From: Eulemur rufifrons
Taxonomy: Eukaryota > Chordata > Mammalia > Primates > Lemuridae
Direction of reading: 5' to 3'
Length of the DNA stretch: 64,000 nt
Assembly (NCBI RefSeq): GCF_041146395.1
Contig: NC_090989.1
Span: 174,809,501 to 174,873,500, forward strand
The number at the start of each line of letters is the position of its first letter. Positions within the stretch are counted from its first letter, which is position 1. This document shows positions 47,566 to 59,514 of the stretch, piece after piece. The position numbers and the translations under genes were made by a program. The notes beneath the pieces are model-generated. The model had not been told where the DNA came from, made no database searches, and worked only from the letters and a program-made list of their open reading frames with translations.

Positions 47566-47850
47566 AAATTTTCTTGAAATATAGTGACAAAATTACATCG
47601 AGTGTTCCAAAAAATTAGGATAATGTTATTCTGATTAAACTCTATTACTTGATATTTAATTATATTGCACTTCCTCCCCATGCCCTGTTTGTGTGTGTGA
47701 AGAATTTCTTAAAATATAGTGACATAATCACTTGAGAATTTTGTGGATCTCCTTAGGTTAAAAATAAAAAATAAAATATTTTTCTCCTTAAATGTAATTA
47801 ATTAATATTTAATTATACCCCGCCCCTATCCTGTGTGCATTTTTGTCTGG
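47566..47850 (+). repeat. Old diverged tandem duplication, unit about 135-150 bp
   Basis: Unit 1 has TTCTTGAAATATAGTGACAA at 47571 and ATATTTAATTATATTGCACT at 47652. Unit 2 has TTCTTAAAATATAGTGACAT at 47706 and ATATTTAATTATACCCCGCC at 47805. Both units then carry a C-rich CTATCCTG/CATGCCCTG word and a GTGTG stretch. The shared words keep their order across the units, so this is a genuine but diverged duplication that picked up an A-rich insertion in unit 2. It matches no repeat family I know. Confidence 0.65.
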
Positions 47851-48813
47851 TTCTTTTATTGATCAAGATTCACAAATTAACCACCGGTTTAAATAGTCAG
47901 GTCTTTTAAAATGTCCACAAGGCGGCAGTAAAACATCTTGCTTCCCCCCAATATCTTGAATTTCTAAGTATTCATTTTCTCAACATTTAGATATTATATT
48001 TGCCCGAATAAAACTAAAAATGATTCTGTCTTTAAATTTCTACTTTGCCATTCAAGTAGAATGTATTAGCAAATATAAGTTAGTCATGAGAGACAATTAT
48101 TTTTTCCTACGATAGATGAGTCGAAATCCTTAAAGTTTTGATAATATAAATTGCCTGTTTATACGACAAGCAATACTCCTTTCCTGTTTTTTAGAGTTAC
48201 AGTGACTCCCTGTAAATTTTCTGATAAGAGAAGTTTTTATCTGATCTATGTTAAGTTTGATATATTTTTTTCTCCCTTACAAATCATATTATGTGCAGGT
48301 GACATCCACATGTGAGTTTTCTACTCAGAGTTTTCAAATAAAATGTAAAATTTGATGTACCCATTTGTTTAGCAGACACCCTGACAGACCATGGCAGTAC
48401 AAAAATATGCACTTTTATTAGGTTTCCTTCACAAGTGAGAAAACCTCTAAGACAGTCAGAATTGAAGGCGCAGTTAGCTGTGCGGTACACTTCGTAGGAA
48501 TCCCACCCACTAACGGGTAACTCCGGCTGCCTCACCCATGCTGTCCCTTACATGGTGCGGACCCGAATTGGAGACTACCTTCCATGACCTCATGTGTCAA
48601 GCAAGTGAAGTGTACCTCAGAACACATGCCCCATACAGGAGAAGGGGGTGGAGGAGTCGCGGGCTGGATGACCTTGTACTGTTCACCGGCTTCCTGCTGC
48701 CAGAACAATGGTCGCCCTGAGGACGAGAGGCTGCCAGAGGCACCTCTGGCATAATCTGTCATCCCAGTAAACGCCTGCCATTCCTGAGAAAAATAGGCAG
48801 GTGTGCATGCATT

Positions 48814-48817
<4 letters not shown>

Positions 48818-48849
<32 letters not shown>
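48818..48849. repeat. (GA)n microsatellite
   Basis: About 16 uninterrupted GA units. Confidence 0.95.
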
Positions 48850-48851
<2 letters not shown>

Positions 48852-49008
48852 GATGCTTTGGCAAAATAAATTCTAAACGTACTTCAAGAAAGGAGATCTA
48901 AGCTGCAGTCTTCCTGCTGTCTGCATTCCTGTGAAAACTGCAGGGAACTTGGCCCGAGCAAGATGTGAGATTGAGTCCAGCATTTCGGCAATGCAGGCAT
49001 AGCATGTT

Positions 49009-49054
49009 AGTGTGTGTGCACGTGTGTGTGCGTGTGTGTGTGTGTGTGTGTGCG
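49009..49054. repeat. (GT)n microsatellite with GC interruptions
   Basis: About 20 GT units interrupted by GCAC and GC, roughly 160 bp from the GA repeat. Alternating purine-pyrimidine sequence of this length can adopt Z-DNA. Confidence 0.95.
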
Positions 49055-50024
49055 TTTGCAATATCAAAGCAAATTATTTATGAAACATATTCATATATTG
49101 CAAAATGGAAGAGAGTCAGTAATACATCATAAATACTCAGACACACACATACACGTAGTTTCCATTCCGTCCGTTGTTTCGTTTAAGATACGTGCTGCCT
49201 AATGCCTTTAGAATTGAATGTTGTTTTGCCAGTAATAAAAGACATGAAGTTCTTAGCAATTTGTGCTTTCAGAAGGATAGTTTCCTATTTAAAATACTCT
49301 AAATTAAAACATACATCACCCACATAGCACGTAATTTTTTAAAATGCATATACACTTATAACTAGCTACTCTAGGAAAACGCACTGAATGATTTAATTTC
49401 ATATTAAGGTGCAAATGTAGTACTGGATTTGCGTTGAGACACAAGTGTTTTGTGACTGAGAGCAAAGCTTTCTGAAAGATTTTCCCCAGCAGATTCAAAA
49501 CTACCGAATGCACCATCTGAGAGTAATGACATGATTCTTTTACTTTACGAAAAGCACATTGATTTTAGACGTATTGAAACTCAGAAGTTTTAGAAGTGTG
49601 TTTGGGTTAAGGTTAACTCGTCCTTGACAGTATTAAAAGAAAGGTTTGAATTGTTGAATAACCACCTTTCACCCATCCCTAATTGTAATTTAAATGACAA
49701 TATGCTCTCAATCAATAGCTCTTTGTCACACTTTGAAGATCAAGGGATGAGATTTCACCCCATGAGTTTACAAGGCAAAAGCTCCTTGTTCATAACCCTA
49801 AAGATGTTGCGTTAGAATACCTGTTCTCCAACAAGCCATTCCGGGTAAAGGCATTTAAATCATACCTTGGAGATGTAGTATTAGAAAAAGCCAAAATGTT
49901 TATTTTTGTAATTTGCTCCCAGGTATGTATCATAACAAAAATATTAGCCAATTAAAAAGCGAAACTATCCTTATACTAATTTTGCTCATTTAACTTTAGT
50001 CATTTCATTCTAGTAGCTAATCTT

Positions 50025-50200
50025 CTGATCATTCGCTGTGTTCTGGGCACTGGGCTAAGCACGTTTATATTAAGTTTCTTTGTCCTTTGGAGTCAGCCTC
50101 TGTGGTACAACCTAACATTTATGCCCATTTAACAGAAGCTCAGAGATTAAGTCACATTCCCTCATGTTAACACTGCTAGAGAAAGGAAGAGCTTTGATAA
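50025..50200 (-). mobile_element. MIR SINE, antisense
   Basis: CATTCGCTGTGTTCTGGGCA, CTGGGCTAAGCACGTTTATA, TGCCCATTTAACAGAAGCTC and AGAGATTAAGTCACATTCCC form an antisense MIR. Confidence 0.85.
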
Positions 50201-51097
50201 TTATTTGATTTAAGAGGGAAGTACGTTTTTAAAAATGCTAAAAATTGCCGTTCTGTGTTTTTTAAAACAATGAAAGACAAAAGAAATTCTAAACGTACCT
50301 CTGAGCACTCAACAAGCCGACTCAACTTCTCACAGGATGAAAATTCAATGTGACTAAACACAACCACTTCTTTTTCCCCAAATCTCTCTCCATGTAGACG
50401 TTTATAACTCTATCGTAAGCATTGTGCGTATGTACTATTGCAATGTAAAACAACATTTAGCACTCATAGGATATGCTTTACATGTAGAAACAGGCACTTT
50501 TACTATTTTCCTCCTACCTTCCAAGTACAATGCATTCCTCCACCGGTATAGACACTACATCTTGTTATTATGTTCATAGGAGGATACCAACTTTCCAGTC
50601 TAGCCTGGCTGTGCCCATTTAGGCTTAAATAAGATGACGCTTGCCTGTCTAGGCACTGACTGATAACTTTACAATTAGCTTTGAACGTACAGGACTCCAG
50701 GCCACTAGTTAATTTTTAGAAGTCTAACATCAACTTTACAATATGAGACAATTGTCATGCAAATGTTAAGAGATTGTCCGATTTGGGTTGTTTGTCTCCT
50801 AGTGGCCAAGGCTAATGATGATAAGAATGGCCAGTATATGTTGCATGTATATGAGTTGCTAGGCTAGAGGTGGAAAGAGGTGGCCCGAGGGTCAAATCCT
50901 ATTCTCAGACAGGTTTTCTCTAGCCTATCTAGTTGGCCTGGCAGTGCTCCTAAAACATGAATTACTGGGAAATTTCACATGGAAATATATGCATTTTACT
51001 TACCTTGGAGAAAAATACCTTGAAAAATTAGAAAATCTGGAAATAGTGGACTAGATTCCTGCTTGATAAAGTTTGGCTAGAGTATATCACACCACCC
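50201..51097. other. Unique sequence, possibly with a third hAT-like scrap
   Basis: About 50868-51060 contains AGGTGGCCCGAGGGTCAAAT, GTTGGCCTGGCAGTGCTCCT, GAATTACTGGGAAATTTCAC and TTAGAAAATCTGGAAATAGT. These loosely follow the order in the hAT-like copy at 34955. The match is too weak to call firmly. The rest is unique. Confidence 0.35.
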
Positions 51098-51489
51098 TTT
51101 TTATTTTAGAATATTACAAGGGTACAAACGTTTTAGTTACATGAATTGCTTTGGCACACTTTGAGTGAAAGTTGTAAGCGTGTCCATCACCCACACAGTG
51201 TGTATTGTACCCATTAGGTGTGAATTTATCTATTTCCTCCCCACTCCCTGCTTGATTTTCATTGAATTTTACTACTGTATGTGCACATAAGTGTTGATCT
51301 ATAAGTTTCAATTTAGTAGTGAGTACAAATGGTTTTTGTTCTTCCGTTCTTGTGATACTTCACTTAAAAGGATGGTTTCTAGTTCCATCCAGGTTGTTAC
51401 AAAAGGTATTAGTCCACCATCCTTTTTCAATACATGAGCGGATCAATAAAAAGTGGTATATGTATACCATGGAGTGTTACTCAGACATC
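51098..51489 (-). mobile_element. Strepsirrhine-type L1 3' end with 5' inversion (twin priming)
   Basis: From the 3' end, TTTATTTTAGAATATTACAA, GGGTACAAACGTTTTAGTTA, TAAGTGTTGATCTATAAGTT and ATGGTTTCTAGTTCCATCCA run as antisense L1 up to GTATTAGTCCACCATCC (51424). From about 51425 the orientation flips. CAATACATGAGCGGATCAAT, AAAAAGTGGTATATGTATAC and CATGGAGTGTTACTCAGACA are sense L1 and cover the part that would lie next upstream. This head-to-head joint is the product of twin priming during L1 reverse transcription. The copy is about 390 bp and carries no gene. Confidence 0.82.
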
Positions 51490-51639
51490 ATATCCCCTTT
51501 TAATGATTGTGCTTTCTCCTTGTCACCCTAAGCCCAATTTTATGCTTCCTAAAAAAAAACTTCTCTCATTGAAGTGACCAGAATGCACTTATCTTTGGAA
51601 ATCATGTACAAAAACACAGAAAGATACTTTATACCTTCT

Positions 51640-51830
51640 CTACAATGCATCCTTGTACCATCGACATGGTAGGGACCATTATACTCATTTTACAGATGAG
51701 GAAAGAATCGAGAGAAATTAAAGAACCACTTAATGCCAAAATTAATCAGTGGAAGAGATGGAATTCTGCCTCATATTTGTCTCATTTCAAAGCCTGTGTT
51801 TTAACTCTTCTGTTGACCAAGTCATTCACT
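51640..51830 (-). mobile_element. MIR SINE, antisense
   Basis: ACCATTATACTCATTTTACA, GATGAGGAAAGAATCGAGAG, AGATGGAATTCTGCCTCATA and AAGCCTGTGTTTTAACTCTT give an antisense MIR. Confidence 0.82.
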
Positions 51831-54800
51831 CCTGTGTGTAGACTCCTCCCCTTCTAATTAGCAAGGTGCATTTTTGTGATGATCACCCGGGATTGGGGTT
51901 ATGTTGGGTACTGGGGATCACTAGCGTGTGCTCATGGATGTTTCCATTCTTTTCTATTGTAAGAAGCTGCCGGCGTTACTCTCAAGGTATGATTGTGGCT
52001 TGTAAGACAGTACACGTTCACAGTAAGAACATCTAACTTAGGTGGCTTCAACTTTACACAATTGGCAACGATAACCCCCCAGAAGGGTGTGGGGGAATTA
52101 ATTTCAATAGTGCCAGTCATCCCACCTGTCATTGCGTGCTGGAGTGAGAGTGAGGTGGGAGATGGCAATCTGCTGTTCCCTCAGCCAGTCTTGGCTGACT
52201 TGCCTCGTGAGTCTGTTGTTTAAAGAGAAGTATTTAGCCATCATCATCATCATTAATATTATCTTGATATAAAACATTTGCAATTTTAACGCCATCGCAG
52301 AACTAAAAGTGTGAGATATTTTGCAGTTACATAATAACTACCACTCATGAACTTTCCATGATGCTTTCACCCACCCAAAGGCGAGAAAAAATTTATAAAA
52401 TTAGTTGTTTCTGGGAAGGAAGACATTCCGGGATGCTACACTTAGAGCACTCACATGTCATCTCTATGAATTCGGGCCACCTAACTATTAATAACAACAG
52501 ACCAACTCTAATCGGGTAACACTTAGCAAAATGAGAGGGAGAGAGAGAAAATATGTGACCAGGGCCACAGTGTCTGGAAACTGGGATTGGACAGATCCAA
52601 GACTGTCTAAGAAGCTTAGACAAGAGGAGGCAAATAAGTGTCCTACAGTCCTTCTGTGCCCAGAGCAGACATTGCTAATCGATCTTTCCTGCTAAACGTG
52701 CAAGGCCAGTGAGATTATTAATAATCCAACTTTAGAGAAGTGTATGTGAGACTTCAGACCAGCGTCGTCTGGTGTTAAGCCAGTTTCTGTCCAATGCTCA
52801 GCTGAGCGGACCAGCTGTGAAGGGATCAGAGTTTGCTTTTCATTGAGGGACAACGACAGACAATATGCTCTAGGATGCTCTGTGTTGCTGTGAAGAGATT
52901 CAAACTGCTTCTTTTGTTAGCAACAGAGGTCGGAAAAATAAAATGATACACAGGGATTATTTTCTGTCATTCAAATATATAAGCATTGGGGGAAAAAAAC
53001 TACCAAAAATATCGTAGAACAAAAATGCCTGTAGGTCCATGTCTTGGAGCTGGGGGAGAGAATAAGATTGGTTGTGTTGTTAATAAAATTGTGGAATCAG
53101 GAGAGTTTCCAGGTCCCTAGTCACCTGTAACTGGGAGGCTTTAGGGAAGGGAAAGGGAAGGCTTTAGGCTCCCAAGGAAATCATTGCTAAGAGGACACAG
53201 TCCCCCATCCCCTATAACTCCCAAGATTACTCTTATAGGGAGTTAAAGGGACATCAGACAGGAAATCTTCAACTCTGGGATAAAAACCAAAATCATCTTC
53301 TCCTTCTTTCCCTTCCTTCTTCTCTTCCTTCCATCTCTCCACTCCTCCATACTTCCATCATTACATTCCTCTTACTTTCCTCAAATGAAACATAGAAGGC
53401 ACCCTCAGCTTTTCTTTCAGACTTGAGAAAATAGTCATGGGGTGATCAGACACCCTAACCCCCCAAACCACCCACCCCACCCCATCTCTCCCGCTTTCTG
53501 CTTGAAAAATTTTTAAGGGGGAAAAAAAGCCTGGCAATTCCACAGTTAGAAAGAAAAGGGTTTAAATGCAAATGAGAGCGCAAGGTAACACTTGAGTGTG
53601 AATGAGTTTCATTCAGAGAATGCCAATCACTCAGCCATCACAAATGATTGACAAGAATTCAGAGGTGCCTGGCACCAGAGAAGTGCCTATGAGAGGTGGG
53701 GAAAGAGGGCAGAGAAAGGTTAGAGGTGAAGAAGACACATTTTGTGCCTTGCAAATTTTTCCAAAGGTTAGCCTTTTTGACTTTAATTGGAAACTGAGCT
53801 TCAAGGTCAGTCTATTTCTAGGAATAGTGAAAAAAAAAATTTTTAAACTTTTACTTGTTTCAGAATTTGTTCCTATAAGGCTTATTAAATAGAGGATCCC
53901 TTCTTTATCTCTTCTTTATCCCAAACAAACCTTCAACCGGGGTTACCCCCCGATAGTTACACTTCACAGTCATTTAGCTGGATTGTGGTTGGACCCACCC
54001 TGGGATGCAGAGCAGGTCATTTCAGGTAATTCTAACTTTTTACCTGAAGAGCTACACATCACTATGCTAAAAATGAGCCGACCCCCCTCGTGTTGTCAGG
54101 AATCAAATTGATCTGTCTGTCAAGGCTGTCTTATAAAAGTCTGTGGCTCTGCCAGAGCACTCAGATTTTGCTTTATAAATGTTTCACATATTGGAAAACA
54201 CATGTGGATTATTCATGGAAAACTGTAACCCTTGCATATCTTCCGCTCTCTTGGTCATCTTCTTTATGAGTTGGTTTGGCCTTAAGGAATACACAATGAA
54301 CCCAAAATCTTTCAAAACATACCATATTTGGGAAGGAAAGGCATTGATGAAAACAATTAATTTATTCCAAATTTTAAAAAATGACAGAATTTCAGATTAT
54401 CTAATATTTGGAATCTAAAACCTTCCTGTGTCTTTTAATTGCTATTCTCTAAATGTTTACTTAATGTCTTCCCTTTGCAAAATGTGAGAGAGACCCCAAA
54501 ATGAACTACATATGACTTCTCATGTGGCTTATTAGCTCAGAAAATGCTGCTGACTGCCTCAATGTTACCCGAGCCATTCTCCTTTATCTCACAATTCCCC
54601 AAATAACCCTCAACCAGTGTTAACCAGGTTAGTGGTATTCTGCCACTGAAATGGAATAATGGTCTTTTCACAAATCACCAAATTAAATGGAGCAAATGGT
54701 TAATATTGTCTCAAGTGAAACTTTTTTTCTCTCCCATGGTTTTCCTAAGTGACTGGAACCTTCCTGTCTGCTAATAAGCAAATTCATAAAATGAACAGAA

Positions 54801-55059
54801 TTTGCAACCAATAGTGGCCATAAAGTCATTAAAGTGTGACCACATAGAGTATTGTTTCTCCAAGTGAGAGTGCTGTCTGAACAGTGCCATTTAATGGCGT
54901 TCTTCAGTAAGGAATGTATTTCAATGCTGGATTCCACATGGGAATGTGCCTCTTCCCCAAAATAAATCTCTGCTGCATCTTCCAGTTACAAACAACACAG
55001 GTGGATGAGAGGAAGTTTGGTTCCTAAAGAGAGTGAAAATTTTATCTCATTTCATTCTT
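51831..55059. other. Unique non-coding sequence, 3.2 kb
   Basis: No transposon recognised. Features seen are a CATCATCAT triplet near 52241, a TTCC-rich pyrimidine tract (53298-53372) and a C-run block at 53453-53484. Opposed frames at 51932-52295 overlap and have no coding signature. The interval 54500-54960 is even in composition and free of simple repeats, but nothing identifies a function. Confidence 0.5.
53298..53372. repeat. TTCC/CTT-rich pyrimidine tract
   Basis: About 75 bp are almost pure pyrimidine, with TTCC and TTCT units (CCTTCTTTCCCTTCCTTCTT and following). Confidence 0.8.
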
Positions 55060-55200
55060 TTTACAATTATAGGAGATTATTGTTATTCCCATTTTACGGA
55101 TAAGGACAAGGAGACACAGGAAGGTTGAGTATTTCTTGGCCCCAAATCACATCATGAATGAGTGACACGACCAGGATGTGCACCCACGCAATGGGGAGTG
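55060..55200 (-). mobile_element. MIR SINE fragment, antisense
   Basis: TTATTCCCATTTTACGGATA, AGGACAAGGAGACACAGGAA and GACACGACCAGGATGTGCAC fit the antisense MIR core and part of its head. Confidence 0.75.
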
Positions 55201-55227
55201 AAATGAGTGATGCTCACATTGGATCAG

Positions 55228-55338
55228 GTTCTCACCTATAAGTGTGCATTAGACTTGTCCGAGGAGCTTTGCCAAAACACTTTTGCCTGGCCTATACGCC
55301 TAGGGATTCTGATTTAGTTGATTGGGAGTAGGTAAAAT
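55228..55338 (+). mobile_element. MER20-like hAT-Charlie element
   Basis: TTCTCACCTATAAGTGTGCA, TTAGACTTGTCCGAGGAGCT, CTGGCCTATACGCCTAGGGA and TTCTGATTTAGTTGATTGGG match the MER20 order (ACATTAGAATCACCTGGGG, then GATTCTGATTTAATTGG). The last 100 bp of the family is missing. Confidence 0.7.
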
Positions 55339-56474
55339 CACACTTATCAATAAGAAAGGGTTAGAGAGACAGAGAGCTACAGCACTTGACACAGCCAGAA
55401 TTTTTTTTTTTAAATATAAGGAAATAAAGCCTTCTGGATAAATTGGTTGGTTTGATAATCAGAACATCATTCAGAACATAAACATTTTACTTTACAATCA
55501 GACGTAGAACCTTCTAATAAAGGCCCTGGGGTAAGGAGAGGGATTTCTGGGACAGATCAGATGATCACATGGCACAGAACAATTTGGTCCACAAAGGGCA
55601 ACAGAGCCCACCAGACCTCTAGATACCAGCAACCACACCTCTATGTACACTGAGTGCTCTTCCCACCAAGTTCCTCTGCATGCAGAACAGACTTCAGGAC
55701 AAAGTCACTGTGCATTCCTTAGCACATGGTATACGTCTATTGGAAGACTAAACTCTATGTCAATTATCTTTATCAATTGTAAGTTCAGTTATTTTGCTTT
55801 CAATTTGGAAGAAAACACATTTCTCAAGGTATCATTTTATAATATAAAATTAGACCCGGGTGGTGACCCCTACTTAATTGTCAGCCAAGATTTGGGTACT
55901 GTCTCAGCCGTGATGAATGTTATAAGATGCTCTAAGCAAACAAAGACGAACAATGAACGTTCATAGCTAGGAATAAAATTTTAAGCCACTAGAACTTTGA
56001 ATTGACAATGATATTTGATGAGAATACTTGAAATAAAATGATCTTGTTGTTTTACATATTTGAAAAATCAATGTATTGTGCTAGCTATTTCTCTTATGGG
56101 CAAAGATAAGAGAGAAATGTTTAGAAATATTTTTACAATTAGGTGAGGGCAGGAGCATGTGAACAGACAGCAGGAGGCAGTGGGACAAAGAATCTGTTAA
56201 GTTGAAGTCTATACAGGTTCTGTTTCTTGTCATCAGAAAATCACAGCTCTTCCTCCCAATGTTTATAGAAAATGTGCACCAATATCGCAAAGACATTTGA
56301 CGTCGGATTTGAAGTTTTGATTTACTGTCTCAGGAATATAATCTTTAACTTCAAAGCACATATTGACCATAAAATTTGAAAAGCCTATTTGTTGCAAGAC
56401 ACTTAAGCAATGAAAGCAACTCACTGGCTTCTTTGGTTGGCTAGAAATCTATGAACTGCCTGAGTCTAACCTTC
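55339..56474. other. Unique non-coding sequence
   Basis: A T/A run sits at 55400-55415. The 107-codon plus frame at 55643-55966 resembles no family. No repeat recognised. Confidence 0.5.
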
Positions 56475-56655
56475 CCCTTGTTGCCTGTTAGAAAATGCTT
56501 CTAGAAAGTACTGACGTGCACTTGAAATGTGGCTAGTGCAACTGAGGAACTGAATTTTTAATTCTGTTTAATTTTAATTAATTAAAAGTTAAATGGCCAC
56601 ATTTAACTTTATTGTTAAACTGTACCATATTGGACAGCACAGCTCCACACTATTC
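56475..56655. mobile_element. hAT-family DNA transposon, MER58-like
   Basis: GCACTTGAAATGTGGCTAGT, GCAACTGAGGAACTGAATTT, TTTAATTTTAATTAATTAAA, AAATGGCCACATTTAACTTT and ACCATATTGGACAGCACAGC are the words of a common short hAT element. An 11-bp perfect inverted repeat (56585-56610) with a 4-bp spacer is part of it. Subfamily and strand are uncertain. Confidence 0.65.
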
Positions 56656-59514
56656 CTGTCCAAACACAATGTTAAGTAATAGTAATCCCTTTTTCACAAT
56701 AGAGAATAGATTAATCCTGTTTGTTGTTTTTATTGTTAACAGATTTTTTTTCCATGGTTAGGAGTTTATACTGTGTTTGTATAATAAGTTGTATTTTCCG
56801 CTATTAAAGTTATTCAGTGTTCATAAAATCAGTTGAGATGTAAGCGTAGTTTCTGCTGTGTTATTAAAAGCACAGATTTTTAGGGAGTTCATGCCTAGAA
56901 CAAATTTGAGATCCCTGGGCTAATGTGCAAGCACCCCCTTTCTATGCAAGATTGGTAGCAAACAAAACTTCAACCCTCTGGGTTCATTAATAAAGACTCA
57001 TTTTTTATTTGCTTTGCAAAATTATTGTTGGGTTTCATCCTTGACAATCAACATTAGCTTTTTTCTTTACCCAGATATAGGAATATCAATAATTTTACAG
57101 TAACCTTATATCTTGCTAATTCATTTTTTTAATTGTTTTGGAAATTTATTGAAGTATAGCATGCATAGGAAAGGCGGACAAATCATGTTTGCATGTGCCC
57201 ATGACTTTTTATAGTACTGCTAATTAATTGTTTCATTCTGAGTTTAAGCAAGGTAGATAAACATCTAAGGATTGGTGAATGCAATAAATCCTTAAAAAGA
57301 TATCCAGGTGGTGATTACTGGGAGGCTCTAAGCTACTTCTACTCATATGTCTCCTCCGCATCCAAATCCTTACCTCCCTCTCTCTCACTCACATCTGAAC
57401 GTCTGCATTGGCAAAGAGTTGCTTATTTCCATTTCTCCAGAACAGAGGTCAAAGACACATGGATAGTGTGCATCTGGTCTTCAACCTTCAGAGTCCGTTT
57501 TCACACAAATCACTTCCTAGGTTTCAGGTGTTGAGTTCTATGAAGAAACCTGGGTCTTTTGAAGAATTAATACATTCAGCCAACTGAATATCTAAACGTT
57601 TTTCTTCTCTACTTGGTTGTAGTAGTTTCTCTCTCTTTCTCTCCTCTCTCTCCTCTCTTTTTAAGGTTTCACAGGCTGCAATGATTTCTGTTACTGAATA
57701 TATTTCATTTTAATTTTTTAAATGCTCTTCTAATTTGAATTTAGGCCTTCCTACAGATTTGTCGCTTGGGCTGTTTTGAAATATATGATTTTAAATGCAT
57801 GAAACGCATCCTTTAAAAATGATTTGTGAGTGTACATTTGAAAATGGTTAATGCTTATTTATTACAAATGGAATAATTACAGCTAATGGAACAGTGCCAT
57901 TTAACATCAGTATAGTGGTGTGGGGGAGCTTGATAATTAGCAGCTCCATAAGTGCCTTTTTTTAGATTGTGAAATGACAGTCACGGAACACCTTTCCATG
58001 AAATGTCTCCATGTACTAAATTCTCTATTGTTTATTCTTATTGGCTATAGACAATGGATTGGGGCGGGGCATTTGTATTTAACTGATTTAATCATGACCT
58101 GAGTCTTCCTCTGACTTAGAAGATAACCATTTTTATAATTGCAGGATAGAAATTGCTTAGAACAAGAAATAAAATTTTTCTATGTAAAAACTGAATTTCT
58201 AAAAGTTCCAAACTCCTGGAGGTGATAGTGCCCCCTTTTGAACAGGCTGCCCCTCAGGATGGGGGAATTATACATTAAGATTTTAAATGACCTTAATTGT
58301 TTCTAGTGTTTCTAGTTATTGCCCCCTCTACCTAGAAAAGACAGGGAAAAAAAAAATATGTTTAACCTGGTAATTTACCATGCTCCACAAGTATTTTAAA
58401 GCAGTGTTTCTAGAGTAAATAGAATTTGCATTTTGGCTTTTCGGCAGAAATCTAAGCCACCTAATGGTTCCAGTTGTCTTTTTTAGCCTTTTGATTACTT
58501 AGTGACGTCCACTCATTTACATTCTCCTTTGACACTTCAATATTGATAATCCTGATAAAACCAAAAATTCCGTTTCCATCAAAGAACTACCTCTCTGATT
58601 TCATTTTCTTCCGTATTTGAGTTTGACTAAAGTGTTAACTAAGAAACTATATTAAGTAACTTTCAGGAGGAATGGCCTGAGGAACTGCATTTAAAATTAA
58701 ACTTCTCCAATGCATAAAGTTTATGTATTAAGGCTTATGTAAAATATTGCGTGTTCTTTCTCCTTCTCTTTGAGCGCTAAGAGATTGCGATACTGGACCT
58801 AATATTACCCTTAGAACTTCCACTGACATCAATAAGAAAGGAAATAACTGGTAATTTATTCTGAGTCGGGAAGACATTTTCTAAAATGCAATGCAACCCT
58901 AATTTAGAATAGAGGGGAAAGGGTTTAAATTAGGTTTTTTATAGTGGTAAGTATTTGCAGACAATGTAGAGATTTATGGATTAATTTGTTTTAAATTAAC
59001 TTTTATAGGGTGACTAATAGTCCACAGGGATAAACCAGGCTTTCAATTGCCCATGATTTTTAGTCAGATCCTAGAGAGGAGATCATTTCTCTTAGGAAAC
59101 AGTGACACACTTTTTAAAGTGTGCCATACAATCTTTTTTTAAATTTTTTTTTGTCAGTGTCCAGAGAAGATAAATAAGTTCTGGACCCTGGGCAAAGATA
59201 TTCACAACTGGCCCAACATTGGATGCTACATTTCACTCAGAAAAGGAGAAAGACCCTGACCTCCACCCTGGCAGGGATCTTTCATCGCCTGATTTCACTA
59301 AATAACTTACCAGTGGCGCCCAAAGTGTGTTCATACAGACAAATGCTCTGCATTATGGACGCATAAAGCTGTTTCCCTATATTGCCTCTAGTTCAGGAAA
59401 CACTAATCAGATCCAAGAGCTGAAATTTTTAAAAATTAGCATTTTGGACACTATATCGCAATCAGACTCTGCCTAAAGGGTATTCGGTATTAGGGTTAGG
59501 GATGGCAAAATTAA
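56656..59514. other. Mostly unique sequence, with a short L1M 3' end
   Basis: GAAATTTATTGAAGTATAGC at 57140-57159 is a short antisense L1M 3' terminus (about 57125-57215). A CT-rich tract lies at 57628-57662. The interval 57850-58020 has an even composition with TAATTAG words. GCCCCCT words occur at 58228 and 58320. No exon is seen. Confidence 0.45.

Larger units (their letters stand above)
47851..50024. other. Unique non-coding sequence with two dinucleotide repeats
   Basis: Around 48440-48760 the sequence is less AT-rich and has several CpGs (GGTGCGGACCCGAATTGG near 48554), but no island forms. Opposed frames occur (48538-48720 plus; 48532-48864 minus). The minus one begins with a Ser-Leu run produced by the GA repeat. 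No transposon is recognised and I support no exon. Confidence 0.5.

Noticed and set aside
56585..56610. Perfect 11-bp inverted repeat
   Set aside because: It belongs to the MER58-like hAT element, so it is not an independent regulatory site.
54880..57910. The 15-mer AACAGTGCCATTTAA occurs twice (near 54880 and 57890)
   Set aside because: A shared 15-mer is expected about once or twice by chance in a window this size, and the flanks do not align.
59490..59501. TTAGGGTTAGGG, a telomere-like repeat
   Set aside because: Only two units. This is too short to call an interstitial telomeric repeat and is expected by chance.
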